In this document: piece by piece, positions 11,790 to 23,540 of the stretch | Numbering within the stretch: position 1 is the stretch's first letter | Layout of the letters: every line of letters starts with the position of its first letter | From: Liolophura sinensis | Taxonomy: Eukaryota; Mollusca; Polyplacophora; Chitonida; Chitonidae | DNA length: 64,000 bases | Direction of reading: 5' to 3' | Assembly (NCBI RefSeq): GCF_032854445.1 | Contig: NC_088298.1 | Location: 6,354,488 to 6,418,487, forward strand | Notes under the pieces: model-generated | Told to the model about the DNA's origin: nothing | Databases searched by the model: none | Seen by the model: only the letters and a program-made list of their open reading frames with translations | Position numbers and translations under genes: made by a program

Positions 11790-12843
11790 TTCAGTTCACA
11801 AGCTTTTAAGCACCTGAATTTTAACTCTCGTGTTTTGTTTGACTCTAAACTTACTTGCAATGCTCATGGAAATTCCATTGTAGGAAAATGTCAGAGAGCT
11901 CTCAATCTGATAACTCAGAGTTTGTCTCCCTTTTCTCTAGGGATTATATTTCTAGAACGTGGAGCAACTATCTACAAGTTTTTAACAGATGCCTCAAATT
12001 GCCCGGATGCTGACAAAACCGGCTGTGCATTTTGTGTCCCAGAAATTCACCATAGTAACGCGTTTAGACTTACGAATGCAGTATCGGTATTTACTGCTGA
12101 ATTGACTGGGATTCTGTGTGCGTTGCATTTTTTAGCAGATTTTAAGCCAGCAAGAGCCGTTATCTTTACGGATTCTCTAAGTGTGATACTTGCTTTACAG
12201 AATTTCACGCCAAGGAAAGGCTCTCCAATCATTTTTAAATACTTCATTTATGTACCTGTTAATTCTACCAAGGTGTGGAAATCTGTTTTGAGTGGGTCCC
12301 AGGCCATTCTAGTATTGCAGGTAACGAATGGGCGTACAAGTTAGCGAAACAAGCGCTTTCTCGTTTACATATTGCTGAACATGTGTCTGCGTCTGTTTCA
12401 GAAGCAATGTATATATATAAAAGGAATTTTATTTCAGTTTGGCAGGAAGACTGGAACACCTCCACTAAAAGGAGATATTTTTATAATTTTAATAACAGTG
12501 TTTCTAATTCTCACCTTGTTAGTCTTTCTCCCAGGCGAACAGAAATCCTGTGCAACAGAATGAGAACCGGGCACATTCAAACGAATTCTTATTTAAACAG
12601 ATTTCATTTACATGATATGGGTGTTTGTGATCATTGCCAGGTTGAGGAAACAGTTGAGCATATGTTGTTCCGATGCCCACAATACACTCTCCATAGACAT
12701 CGATGTTATGCGGAACTACTCTGTGCTGGCATTACAGACCCCTGCCCAGACAATGTTTTAAGGCCTGGCAAGAAGTCTGGTAGAGTCTTCGAAGCTACAG
12801 TAAGGTTCCTGCTCCCATGTGCTAGGAGAAAATTTAGAGTATA
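11790..12843 (+). pseudogene. Decayed I-group-like non-LTR retrotransposon ORF2 (RT end, RNase H, C-terminus)
   Basis: This is the 3' part of a LINE ORF2. The first segment (FDSKLTCNAH, then GKCQRALNLI) resembles the end of the reverse transcriptase domain in I/Jockey-type elements. An RNase H domain follows, with LTDAS, VFTAELTGI and FTDSLS carrying three of the catalytic acidic residues, then WVPGHSSIAGNEW. The fourth acidic residue, expected in the NExAD position, is Tyr here. The C-terminus has a Cys-His cluster (CDHC, then H, then C in HMLFRC). A frameshift near 12250-12280 splits the RNase H domain. The usual spacer between reverse transcriptase and RNase H is nearly absent, which implies an internal deletion. 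The copy is dead; the exact clade is not certain. Confidence 0.87.
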
Positions 12844-12957
12844 GTTCATTCTCATCTCTATGTTATAATGCATTAATGTGAACACTTCTTGGTTTCAGCT
12901 CTGATCGTGGCGTGCATCATTCATTAGAATGGAAACGCCATTAAACAAACTACCACT
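12844..12957 (+). other. Probable 3' UTR of the LINE remnant
   Basis: Directly after the last ORF2 codons comes a short untranslated stretch ending ACGCCATTAAACAAACTACC, a tail similar to those of other molluscan non-LTR elements. No clear poly-A or target-site duplication was found, so the end is approximate. Confidence 0.45.
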
Positions 12958-13269
12958 CATCTGTTGGCAAACTGGTGAAATAGGGCGCCTTGTGAACTAT
13001 GTTCAAGGCTTGAGGAGACTAAGGTAAAATGATATGCAGTGACGCTAGTGTGAATTTAGTAGATGCCACGTGTCTGCCAGCACCATTGCATCGGGCACAC
13101 CCTTTAGAGTTCGTCTCACACATTCTGTCCTTGGCAATGGTTTTAGTATCAGAAAACCTGGAGTTGAACCACCGACCTCACAAACAGCAGCCGTCAAGAC
13201 TGGTATAATTCCAATAAAAACTATCTATGTCATTTATGGCAAAAAATTGGAAACTGATTTTAAAGTGTA

Positions 13270-13386
13270 CCGGACGTGAGAAAGTCCTGCCAGCAATCTG
13301 TGGATGGTTGTATTCTTCCCCGAGCTCTGCCCGATATGAAATATTCTTGAGTAGGGCGTAAAGCACCAATCAAATAAGTACATAAA
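13270..13386 (+). mobile_element. Family A SINE, 5'-truncated
   Basis: Plus strand: GTCCTGCCAGCAATCTGTGG, then a diverged TCCCCGAGCTCTGCCCG, ATATGAAATATTCTTGAGTA and GGCGTAAAGCACCAATCAAA. The part around CACCATAATGCTGGCCGCC is deleted between CTGCCCG and ATGAAATATT. Confidence 0.8.
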
Positions 13387-13604
13387 AAGTGTACATAAAG
13401 ACAAAAATAGCGTATGTCTCAAATAAAAGATACCAGCAAACTGTGCGCAGAAATATTGCAAATAATATTTTTTTTTACAATTTTACATTTTATTGAAATT
13501 CCGACTACATTCAAGTGTCTGTAAAATTAGTCATACTCACTACTAAAACTACCTTTAGTCAGTGACATATAACAAAATAAGCTCTACGCACTCATATGTT
13601 TGAA

Positions 13605-13700
13605 GTTCACATTATTACATGGAAAATGAAGTTAGAACACTTTTTCTAATTCATAATGTTAAAGTCCGTAAGCTCGGTTCGACAGCAAGAACCCATTGCC
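13605..13700 (+). repeat. Family G foldback element, one arm
   Basis: One arm matching the terminal arms of the foldback element at 59130-59350: GAAAATGAAGTTAGAACACT, TAATTCATAATGTTAAAG, TCCGTAAGCTCGGTTCGACA and CCATTGCCTCGGGTGACGTC. I could not find the opposite arm nearby, so this is a half copy. Confidence 0.65.
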
Positions 13701-14849
13701 TCGGGTGACGTCATAATTATTCAAAAAACACTGGTTTTGTTCCTATAGCATGTTCCGTTGGCAAATGAGGGAAATTCTCTAAAGACAGTAATGTGACGTC
13801 ACATTTCTTAAATGTGGTCACAACTTATTGATCTTACATTTAATGCTCATTCTAACAAAATAAATGAGGATAGTTTTGGGTACAGTTTTGCAGAGCACTT
13901 TAACTGACTCGACACATCATTTATATTCACTCTAAGAGAAGGATCTGTTTTCGCTCTGCATTTTACGACGAGCCCCTAATTACCTGTATAAAATTAATGA
14001 GGTGTTGGGGATGCCCTGTCTGTGCTGAAGCATAATGACCTTGTCTTACATTTTTGTGTATAAGAAGAATAACATGTTCTAATAAGATGCTGTACAACGC
14101 CGTGTTTGGTGAATCTTGGCAAGTGTTCAGCGACGGAGATATCCCGAGGGCGAAATATCCGGACACGTTCATCACGCAATCGCAGAATAAAACTTCCGGT
14201 AGTGTCTGCGCTCCAGACAAATTCCACACCAAATTCTGCGTCTGATGGATTTCAACTTGGCAAGTTGGAGCCTTGGAATGAAATAATCAACAGCATTTGC
14301 GTTAATATCACACAGTCATAGACACCCAGGAGATTCTATAGGCCGGCTACAATGGACAATGCATTAAACATATTTTCCACTTGTCCTTGTCTAAGGTCTT
14401 TAATTATAATTCAGTTGTACTCAGGGTTAAAATGATTTGTAATATCTGTTGATATTATATTTTCACCTACCGAAGGGCGTAGAAAAGTAAGTTTCTAGCT
14501 ATTTCACACACAAAGTTTGACAAGAGAATTGTTAATACAAAAGACTAAGGAAGAGAGAGTGAAGCTAGAACAGAGTCGACAGTGTGGGTGGTTAGAAATG
14601 GTCATGCGTTTTATTCTAAATGTTCAAATATTAAATACTGTTAAATACTAGCAACTTAAGTAGCCCCTCGCACCATGGCTTATACGCAGGTATGGAAGAA
14701 AATGCTATTATAACGTTGTACTGTGTTAGTCTGCGGTCTAAAATTATTCAAAATGCTGTGTTCCAATTGTATTTGATAAGCAGTAACATGAAACAATGAT
14801 TGGCAGCTACACTGGCCTCTAACACGTCTGTCAGATGGGTTTTTTTATG
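13701..14849. other. Intergenic, unrecognised ORFs
   Basis: Several overlapping frames of 60-90 codons lie at 13963-14321 on both strands, but none has a recognisable domain or flanking splice signals. No repeat identified. Confidence 0.4.
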
Positions 14850-14947
14850 TCAATGTTATGGTGGGAGGAAACAAAGCAGACTTCGGGTGGAACTCACAGC
14901 GCATTGCGCCGCGCTGGCCTGTTTACCACCTCGGCCACGGATGCCCC
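14850..14947 (-). mobile_element. Family A SINE, diverged fragment
   Basis: Minus-strand fragment with ATGTTATGGTGGGAGGAAAC, AAAGCAGACTTCGGGTGGAA, GCGCATTGCGCCGCGCTGGC and a final CCTCGGCCACGGATGCCCC resembling the SINE head. The central part is deleted. Confidence 0.6.
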
Positions 14948-15099
14948 TTTGAGCAGTAAGCGTTGGTGTTAAGCAGTGTTTTATTTATATGGATAGAGAA
15001 TTACAACACATTAACTGTGATAGACTGAAAAAGTGTGTTACGTTGTTGTATTTTGCTGACTATTTCAGACTGTGCAGAGTATGACATTGTCAACGTACT

Positions 15100-15215
15100 T
15101 TCTGGTTTTACGTGGGAACATCTGGTACTAGCCTGTGGGCGGTTGTGGCTCTGTCCTGTATTCTCTCACGACGATGAAACACTAATGAAATAAATAAATA
15201 ATGAAGTAAATCATC
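15100..15215 (+). mobile_element. Family A-like SINE, strongly diverged
   Basis: Weak plus-strand similarity: TTTTACGTGGGAACATCTGG, GGGCGGTTGTGGCTCTGTCC, a CACGACGATGAAACACTAAT stretch and an AAATAAATAAAT tail. Assigned by block order rather than close identity. Confidence 0.4.
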
Positions 15216-16035
15216 GTTGTTCTCACAGTTTGGAAAAGAGCAATCAAAATGAGCAGTTTATTAATAGTACATTGTGGACACCTTAATTTTATCTTGCTAA
15301 AAATGCACGTATTAAGATTTAACACAGATATCATCACATGTTCATCTTTAAACAATCGTTTCTTATTTATTAAGAATACAATTTACGTCTTCCTCCCAGC
15401 ATAATTAATACCATTAATCAAATAAATCAATAAACAAAACCACTTCACCACCGTAGGCTACACCTGTCGCTCAAATAAGCTTCTCAAATATGCATGAGGA
15501 ATCTAATCGGAAATTTATCTGCTCTATTGCTCTAAACCCCATGTGTCCAATCTCTCCAAAATGACAGAAAAAGTTTTTTTTCATACTAGAAATTACGACG
15601 GCAAGACAAAACAACGGCGGTAGTAGAGATGCGCGGCTTCATGTGCGAGTGATGTGTTCAGAATCACGTGACAATGCTTCCTGAGAAGACAATTATGATT
15701 CCTAAAAAGACCATCTAGGTTTATATCAATATCGATTTTTTTTATCAATCTTTTCAACCACGATTGCTGTCAGTGGTCATTAATAATAAATGCTTTTATG
15801 AATACGATAAATAATTATCCCTAGGTTTAATTTCAGAATTGTGACAATACTGTTTTCCGATACACTCGTGAATTTCCATGACGCCAATAGACAGGAGTGA
15901 CCCGGCAGCGGCGGAAGGAGCTCATCATTGTCCTCATCAAGGATACATGAAACGTTTGAATATGCAATATACGATGTGTCCTAACATGTACAGTTACAAG
16001 AAACTTTTTAGTTTTGTTCTTGGATCGAAAAAATG
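15216..16035. other. Intergenic, nothing recognised
   Basis: AT-rich with no supported gene or repeat. Confidence 0.4.
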
Positions 16036-16266
16036 GCTTTATTTTATTTATTTATTTATGGGATTAATGTTTTACGCCGTACTCAGAAATATTTCACTTA
16101 TACGATGGCGGCCAGCATTATTTGCTGGGAGGAAATGTTGCACAACCTGGGGGAAATACACGACCATTCGCAGGTTGCTGAAAGACCTTACCACGTACGG
16201 CCAGAGAGAAAGCCAGCATGAGTTGGACTTGAGCTGGCAAGCCAACCATCACGGCCACGGAGGACC
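16036..16266 (-). mobile_element. Family A SINE, near full length
   Basis: Minus-strand copy. From the left: the TTTATTTATTT tail, TTTTACGCCGTACTCAGAAA, ATTTCACTTATACGATGGCG, GGCCAGCATTATTTGCTGGG, CGACCATTCGCAGGTTGCTG and GAAAGCCAGCATGAGTTGGA. It ends with a remnant of the tRNA-like head (CACGGCCACGGAGGACC). The head segment is shortened. Confidence 0.88.
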
Positions 16267-17379
16267 CTAAAATTGGCTTTAGGCTGCACTTTTCGTTAGG
16301 CCTCAGTGGTCAGTCTGGAAGTTAAGCAGCCTGCTGTCGTCATGTAAACGGTAATAGCTGCCAAAACAGATCTGTAGGCAGAATATCACACATCGGGGGC
16401 ACAAAGTTGGCCCCGAGATATCGGTAAGTTCATCGCTGATGTCATTTCCGACAATTCCCGATCGTTGACGGAAAACGGTAAAATATAGGAGTAATTAAGA
16501 GATATAAACTATGCTTCAAAAACATTTTCTGCTAAACTTTCGTCATTTCCCGTACAACCATAATTTCTGCGTTAGAGTTCTTTATCATGTATATGGTAAA
16601 CGTACGTGTCTCAATGACTCAATGACATTGGAACACCATTCTATCTCACAACATGCAAATATGTCGGCTGGCATGAAGTTCAATACCAGCAATGCACTGG
16701 GAGTTTTGTCGAGTATTCCGGTCCTGTCTCCAAAGTACTTGGGTCCTTTGTATCAAGGAGCGGTCCACAGCTCTCCTAGAGTCGTCCTGTTATCTTGCAT
16801 CAAGTCCGTTGAAAGTCACTTGTTTCATATATCACGTATGACAAAAAAAATTGTCATGCTCTGTGTGTGAAAATCTGCTCATCACAAAGGTCAATGGTTT
16901 ACTACGGATACATTTGTTTCCACCTTCGGCGATACAGAACGTGCTTATAAAAGAGAAATATTCTCAAACATCAATCAATTATACAAGCAAGCAATCAAAC
17001 AATCAATTGAACTATCAATTAACCAGTCAGTCATTCTTCGAGCCCTCCTCTCTACTTTCTTGTGACTTCTATTTTTAGAATCCAGTTACTTCCTGTCTTT
17101 CACACATTGGCGTATAAGCTCATTTGTGGTCTCTGTTTGCATCTTTATACACTAGTTCTGCTGTAACAACACCGATTGAAGAAACTGAATGTATAACGAA
17201 GGTTCTTGCTTTGGTCACACCGAGCTTAAGATTTCTAATCTGGTCCAAATGGAAGATGAATTACAAACCGGAATAATCAGGGATTACCTCTTCATGGCAG
17301 ATGGGGCCAGTTTTTATCGTTAACATCGATTACTGTGAAGAAAAGCCAATATCTTCAACAGATTTCTTGGAACTTTGCT
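16267..17379. other. Intergenic, nothing recognised
   Basis: A 119-codon plus-strand frame (16511-16870) has no domain I recognise. The stretch near 16970-17035 has loose AATCAATTA/CAATCAAA repetition. Confidence 0.4.
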
Positions 17380-17459
17380 CGCCGTAATGCCGGCGGACAT
17401 CGTATAATTGAAATATTCTAGCGTACGGCGTAAAACACCAATCAAATAACTAAATAAAC
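17380..17459 (+). mobile_element. Family A SINE, 3' end
   Basis: Plus strand: GCCGTAATGCCGGCGGACAT, CGTATAATTGAAATATTCTA, GCGTACGGCGTAAAACACCA and ATCAAATAACTAAATAAA. The 5' part is lost. Confidence 0.8.
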
Positions 17460-17569
17460 AGAACATTGCTGGCAGTGGATTGTAAATGTTTACACATATA
17501 AATGTTCCTTTTTGTTCAAGTGTAAGAAGTCAGTGCTCAGTTCTTTATTTATTACTTTTGCCCAAACAT

Positions 17570-17735
17570 CCCCGTTTACTCTCACTGTTTTGTCTACCCA
17601 TGCTTTTATTCCTCCATGCCTTTGTCCACTAACACCTTTGTACACCCATTCCTTTGTCCACCTATCTGCTTATACATCCCTCTTTTTGTCCACACATCCA
17701 TTATCAACTCATTCCATTCTCCACACACCCTAGCA
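17570..17735. repeat. Degenerate pyrimidine-rich repeat
   Basis: Loose repetition of CC(A/T)TGCCTTTGTCCACTAA-like units, seen as repeated TTTGTCCAC, TTTGTACACCC and TTTTTGTCCACAC. The period is irregular (about 27-32 bp). Purine-poor on the + strand. Confidence 0.5.
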
Positions 17736-18414
17736 TTGATACATTCAAATAAAACAATTGCACATTGTAAGATACGAGTTCAGTTAGCATCTGGGAAACC
17801 AAAAAGGCTTTTTGCCTAAGACCAGAGGCTATAACGACTTGCATGAAAGCTTAATAAAAAAAAGAGAAGAACGACAAGTGACAGCGCACCTGAGCATTAA
17901 GATAGTTATCGTCGAAGAACAAGTAGAAAAAACGGCCTCCAGTTCAGCATCGGTCGTTATCGTACAAGTGCAGGATTGTACACTGGAATTGGCGCGAAAT
18001 GTGTGAAAATTTTGGGTGCATATCTGTATAACTGCAATCCATCGATTATGCGCGAGAGTGACAGGGATCACGTATAGGACTATCACAACAGCCGTTTGTG
18101 CTGTTGTGAGTCAATCTTCTAGGCATTTAATTGAGCCAGTCACTCGAAACATAGGCTGCCAATTTCTTTCCTTTTCTTTTCTGACAATTGGACAACAGAA
18201 TGACGAATGAAGGCAGGTAAAACGGTTCAAAGGACAAGGAACACGCTTCAGGTATATTAAAACAAATGCGTTCGTCTTCTCTCACGTGGAACGCTATGAC
18301 TATTTAATATATTCTGTTTCTCTTCGATGATGTAATTTTTAGAGAAAAAGAAAGAAAAAAATACACAATAAATGTGAGTTTTAAACTTGTAATGGGCCTC
18401 TGGCCGGTTGCCAG
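17736..18414. other. Intergenic, nothing recognised
   Basis: Overlapping short frames at 17812-18210 on both strands without recognisable domains. Confidence 0.35.
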
Positions 18415-18492
18415 ATAATGATGGCTGCAGTAGTGCAAATGAAATACTCTTGAGCTAGGCGTAAAGCGCCTTTCCAAATATAAATAAATAAA
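18415..18492 (+). mobile_element. Family A SINE, diverged 3' end
   Basis: ATAATGATGGCTGCAGTAGT, GAAATACTCTTGAGCTAGGC, GTAAAGCGCCTTTCCAAATA and an AAATAAATAAA tail. Plus orientation. Confidence 0.7.
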
Positions 18493-19654
18493 GCTTACAA
18501 TAACGGTAATAATGGTTGTTTAGCAATCCGTTGGGTTTGATTGCTTTAAGAGATAAAAAAAACGCCGAATTTGACATGAAAACAACATAAGCACTGCAAA
18601 GTTGAAAAAAAAAATCGTTACTCAATTACAAATGAAATACGGCCAAAAAAGGGAGGATAAAAGAGCCGATGTAAAGTGAGGACTTACATGTAATATCAGC
18701 CCGAATTTACTCTCCTGTATAACATCTCTGACATATTGTATTCTATACGCCCGGCTATGACTGTCCTGGATCGCTGTACATATCGTTTAATGAGAACGCG
18801 ATGCTGATCCGTACAATCAGCTTTCTGATTGCACCATACCCTATCGACCGATCTAACACATCAGTTGTGACAGTAGATGAACTCAAATCAAATTGGCCCA
18901 TACCCTTAGCAAAATAATCAATTACTGCATGAGAAAATTATTTGATATTGATTATAAATTCGCTAATTAAAGGTGAAAGAGCCTTATGGACGAGATGCCT
19001 TTGTTAACGTTTTGAAACATGTTAAGATGTAGTTAAGATGTAACTGCAGCTCTTAAAGGACCTGGTATGGTATGGTGGGGAATCGACCCCCAGTGCAAGG
19101 AAGTGTGCACCTCAAGAAGCTAAACTGACAAAAGCTGCTGACACACTCGTGGGGCTACTTCTTTTTCAGTTCTGTTTTACTCTTCATTTCCTGATATATA
19201 ACAAGCACACCTCTTATAAAGCTCCAAACATACACTGAAGAGATGTATAGGTCAAAATCGAAAATTTGTAGACTGCTCTAGGCGCACTGAAGTATCTTTT
19301 TTTATATCGGACACTGTAGTGCACCACAAATTCTGAAAAATGAATGAACTCGACGTTAAGCCGCAATCAGTGAAATAAATATATAATAAATGTTCCTACT
19401 TATACTTCCGCTACGCATAACATGTCAAAGTTAATATTTAATACATATTTAATGCATGGCAGCCAATATCTTATCTCACACAAAAAGTATGTTGCTAAAA
19501 CAATACTTCTAAAATATGACAAATCTGACCTCATTATAAAGTTTATTTTTTACATATGAAGACATACATTAACCAGAACGAAACTTTGACAGCACGTAGA
19601 AAGACACACACATGAAAGATTCAGTAAAGACATTTTTCTGGTTAACTTTGATAT
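18493..19654. other. Intergenic with a weak family C copy
   Basis: At 19115-19200, AAGCTAAACTGACAAAAGCT and TTCTGTTTTACTCTTCATTT look like a diverged family C copy in plus orientation. At 19350-19392, CTCGACGTTAAGCCGCAATC plus AAATAAATA is a decayed SINE tail. No gene seen. Confidence 0.45.
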
Positions 19655-19795
19655 TTATATTATACGACCACGTAACTTTTATGGGTGATTCGACCAAGTT
19701 TTATACATCTGATTTGAAAATTTACTGAACTGTGATGGGATTTTGAAATTTGCCTTTTCTTATCGTACCTCTCTGGGTGGCGATTCACCGCCTTA
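19655..19795 (+). repeat. Family E dispersed repeat
   Basis: Shares ordered blocks with 28480-28585: TATGGGTGATTCGACCAAGT, TGATTTGAAAATTTACTGAA, CTGTGATGGGATTTTGAAAT and a CACCGCCTTAC block. A shorter relic with GGCTGGGATTTTGCAATGC lies near 33790. Non-coding. Confidence 0.6.
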
Positions 19796-20090
19796 CTGTA
19801 CGGCGGTCCTTTACCGCGTAACAACGAGAAACACAAGTTTGTTTGAAAGTATAACTGTGTCTGAAATCAATTTTTAGTGTCAAAACGAAACGGTTTGAGA
19901 AAACTCCATTCGGAGTAATCATGTCGTCCCCTTTGTTTTTAGTGTCCGTCATCTCACCCACAGCTCTAAAGCACACAAAAAAACATGTGTGTTGTATGAA
20001 CACTAACTTGTGTTCTTTCTGAGAAATGTCTTGGTCATATTTGAGCAACTCTGTCATGTGTTGAATTAACACATTGCCTTGTTTGTTTTG

Positions 20091-20195
20091 GATGGTGGTG
20101 GGTTTTCCCCGGGCTCTGCCTGGTTTCCTCCCATCATAACACTTGTTGCCGACATACAAATACAGCGTAAAACACGAATGAAATAATTAAATAAA
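20091..20195 (+). mobile_element. Family A SINE, 5'-truncated, deleted
   Basis: GATGGTGGTGGGTTTTCCCC, GGGCTCTGCCTGGTTTCCTC and CCATCATAACACTTGTTGCC match family A. The core from CGTATAAGTGAAATATTC is missing and the copy resumes at CAGCGTAAAACACGAATGAA. Confidence 0.75.
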
Positions 20196-20239
20196 ACAAA
20201 AACTCACAACTAAATGTATCCGTCCGTTAAGCTTTTTAT

Positions 20240-20240
20240 A

Positions 20241-20296
<56 letters not shown>
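20240..20296. repeat. (TA)n microsatellite
   Basis: About 57 nt of uninterrupted TA dinucleotides. It abuts the TTTATTTATTTATTT tail of the next SINE, so it probably grew from the SINE tail. Confidence 0.95.
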
Positions 20297-20300
<4 letters not shown>

Positions 20301-20547
20301 TTATTTATTTGATTGGTGCTTTACGCCGTACTCAAGAATATTTCACTTATACGACGGCGGCGAAACCCGGCAGAGTCCGGGGTAAACCCACGACAATCCG
20401 CAGGTTGCTAGTAGACCTTACCACTTACGGCCGTAGAGGAAGCCAGCATGAGCTGGACTTGAACTCCCAGCGATCACCATGGTGAGAGGCTCCTGAGGCG
20501 CTAGCGCTCGTACCAACTGAGCCACGGAGCCACGGAGCCACGGAGCC
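20296..20547 (-). mobile_element. Family A SINE, near full length with head
   Basis: Minus-strand copy running from the (TTTA)n tail at the left to the tRNA-like head at the right. The head reads on the minus strand GGCTCCGTGGCTCAGTTGGT, a good box A. Box B is recognisable in the GAGTTCAAGTCC orientation. CACGGAGC has been repeated three times at the right edge, followed by a C tract. The GGCCAGCATTATGGTGGGAG block is partly deleted. Confidence 0.9.
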
Positions 20548-21709
20548 CCCCCCCCCCCTCTCCCCAGCACAAACACTGAATAGAATATTGTAAAACGCTT
20601 AACGGATAGATATATGCAGTTGTATATTCTTGCTAAACTTAAGGTTTGATTTTCAATGGTCTCATGTCAGCCGTTTCAAAGTTGAATATCAAATCTGCGT
20701 TGAAATTTTTCCAGGTTTTGATTACAGTTGCTTTCAAAACAGTTTACCGTATAATTCTGATATGTTGATAAAGGCTATGGATCTAGCTCGTAACTAGTAG
20801 TTAATAATGCAATGACAGATTAACACAAGATTATCTGATACTTTTATCAGTTAATGCCGATAGGTATCAAAAGGCTGTTAATTGTGAGGTAAATGGACAA
20901 TAATTTGACAATTGTCACATTGTCGCTGCTGCTCTTGTTTCACTTGTCACGCTGAAAAGTTAAATATTTATGAAACATGTAATAAATGATGCCGAACTAA
21001 CACGGAATTATCCAAAGTGTAGCAGGTAAACATTGGGATTAAAGTACGCCTGACATTTGCATTGAAGACATGCAAATCTATATAGAAGAACGGAAGTACC
21101 GGCAAATATTATCGATAACCCTTAAATTGCTGCGTGGAAATTTCTCCAAAGTGTTAGGATTAAGATGTCTATTCTCAGGACGCCATCAACTGACGCCTAT
21201 AAGTCCAGCCTGCGTTAACAAGCTCGATGGTACTTGAGTTGTCCAAATTGGGCGCTGTGAATACCGGTGGCCTTGAGCTATGTGGGCCGAGGGCTGTATA
21301 GCGCCAAGTGCGGCTTCACATCGATCAACTTCCCCGCGGGCGTGTACGAGTAAGCCGAGCCTTCTCGGCGAGTCCTAGTGCAACGGACGCAGAGCCAGAG
21401 CCTTGGTTCAGATGTGAACGACGGAAGCTGATTTGTTAGTGTGAAGGCATAGCATGGGACCCACAGGTGAATGTTCCACGCGATTTCCCCGTCAGGATGT
21501 AGTGTACCATCGTTATCACTGGCCATCGGACGTGTGACTTTCGTATCCCGGAATGCAGTGCCTGCTCCTCACAGAAACGTAAGTATTTCAAGTTATGTAT
21601 GGTGTTCAAGTAGAGTTTTATTTAGGAGAATGTTCCAGGCGTGTTCAAGAGGCGCATTTAGAATGAGTGCAACTACCTTCGTCCGCTAAATATTATTCAG
21701 TGTAAAACC
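20548..21709. other. Intergenic, nothing recognised
   Basis: A 10-nt C tract borders the preceding SINE. A weak family C-like patch (GAGGTAAATGGACAATAATT, then ATTGTCGCTGCTGCTCTTG) lies at 20887-20955. Open frames at 21278-21689 have no recognisable domain. Confidence 0.4.
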
Positions 21710-21835
21710 AGATGAGTGTGATGGTTGGCAAATAGTAATACATAACCGATGAAATCATACCTCTAGTTTACCTCAATTAGTGTTTTATTCCCACCGTCCG
21801 TGCAAATGCTTAATAAGTAACAACTTAAACATCCC
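21710..21835 (-). repeat. Family C dispersed repeat
   Basis: Minus-strand copy: GTAAAACCAGATGAGTGTGA, GGTTGGCAAATAGTAATACA and TAGTTTACCTCAATTAGTGT followed by TTTATTCCCACC. Diverged. Confidence 0.65.
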
Positions 21836-23339
21836 CGTGAAGGTAAATAATGTGGTACACCAAACTGAGTTATACCGAGACACAAAACTGTCGCAGTTGG
21901 CGTGTCTTTGCTGACATTCCTTGTGCATGCACAGTGCTACAACATAAGTTTCCTGAAAGTCGCTGTTGTGCGAAGTCTTAGGTCTCTCAGTTGTGAGCAG
22001 AAATGAGTTAATGACAGGCATTTATCGTTGATACTAGAATCGCTTCAATGGATTTACGCTGGATCCATTGCGTATATGTGACGAGTGAATAGGCCTAGCG
22101 AAGTGTAAGCATTCTGTGTCGTTATATCGATCTATACCAGAACAAATGAGTCTTAGCTAGCTGATAGAAAATCGCGGTCGTATGTGAACTGTAAGATAAC
22201 AAATTTATAAAATTTGGGCTACATTATATTCCCCTCTACATGAACTGCTTTCTTTTACCTGAAGATTCCCAGACAACTGCTTCGATACGTAGACAAGGTG
22301 TTGTGAAAGAACATTGTCTCATCTTGTTTCGTAGCAACAGTGTTGAAATACCACTGGTGTATCCAGCAACATGATGTAAAGTTACAGCTAAAATAAGTTT
22401 ACGCAAATCGATGGCAGGTGAATTCCGTAAACCTACCGCACTTACTAGTATTTATACTGTATATTGTAAATACATTCCATTTGTCTTTGAAAATAGTCAC
22501 GGTACTTCTGTTCACCGTAAAATACAGTCAGATTTTTAAGAATATTAGATCCAAAAATTTGGCAGTAGTGGAAGAGAGAAGACATTTGTAGTGTCGGATT
22601 AACAGTTTCTAAAATGTTACAAAATAAATATTGCAAAATGGTAAGACATATTGATCATGTTCCGCATTCTATCAATGTGATTCACATTGTAAAACTTTAT
22701 TAAGTGCTTTAGTAAGTTTTAACTCACATTTTACGGCATTTGGCGTCTTTCAGTTTAGCTCCTAGATTTTCTTGACATTTTAACACTTAGAAAATGCTAA
22801 TATTTTAATAGTTGCCTTTAAGAGTGTGAATTGGCTAGAGACTGGTCTCCGGTGGTTAGTGAGAAGGTCCGTCAGAGACCTATGGAAAGCCTTAGGTTTG
22901 CAGCTTACTCTTGCCATTAACCGTCGTATAACTAAAATATCCTTGAGCCTGGCGTTAAACATCAATGTAATGGATACCGTTTTTATGCTATCGTACTGGT
23001 GCTGGGCAATGGGTACGGCTTTTAACGCGATATCAGCTCTTCGGAATCTGGACTACATTTGATTATCTCCCTGTCTCAGAGGTTGAGACAGCAAGCCTGA
23101 CCTATCAGACTCTCGATTTGTTTTCGCCCGATTATGGAAGGCAACCTACTCACCGAATTTTGTTACGATACTGCCCTATATTGGCGGCCTTTTAGAGAAA
23201 AATAAAGTCGGTCGTTTCCGGACAATTGGGGCATGTCTCACAAAAGGTATTACTGCTAAGTTAGAAAAGGAATTTATGGCGCCTTACACGTTCTTGTCTT
23301 AATAAACGATCGCTTGCCACAAAACGTTCAAGTTAATAT
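21836..23339. other. Intergenic, nothing recognised
   Basis: No supported gene. Near 22905-22970, CCGTCGTATAACTAAAATAT, CCTTGAGCCTGGCGTTAAAC and ATCAATGTAA form a weakly preserved family A tail in plus orientation. Confidence 0.45.
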
Positions 23340-23540
23340 ATATTTTTATTTTTATATTTGATTTGTGTTTTACGTAGTACTCAAAAATATTTTAGTTATA
23401 CGACAGGGGCCGGCATAATGGTGGGTTGAAACCGGACAAAGCCCGATGGAAATCCACGACCATCCGCAGGTTGCTGGAAGACGTACGGCCGGAGAGGAAG
23501 CCAGCATGACATGGACTTGAACTCAGAGTGTCTGCTCTGG
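23340..23540 (-). mobile_element. Family A SINE, left arm of head-to-head pair
   Basis: Minus-strand copy: TTGTGTTTTACGTAGTACTC, GGCCGGCATAATGGTGGGTT, CGACCATCCGCAGGTTGCTG, GAAGCCAGCATGACATGGAC and TTGAACTCAGAGTG. The tRNA-like head is mostly lost at its junction with the next copy. Confidence 0.88.
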
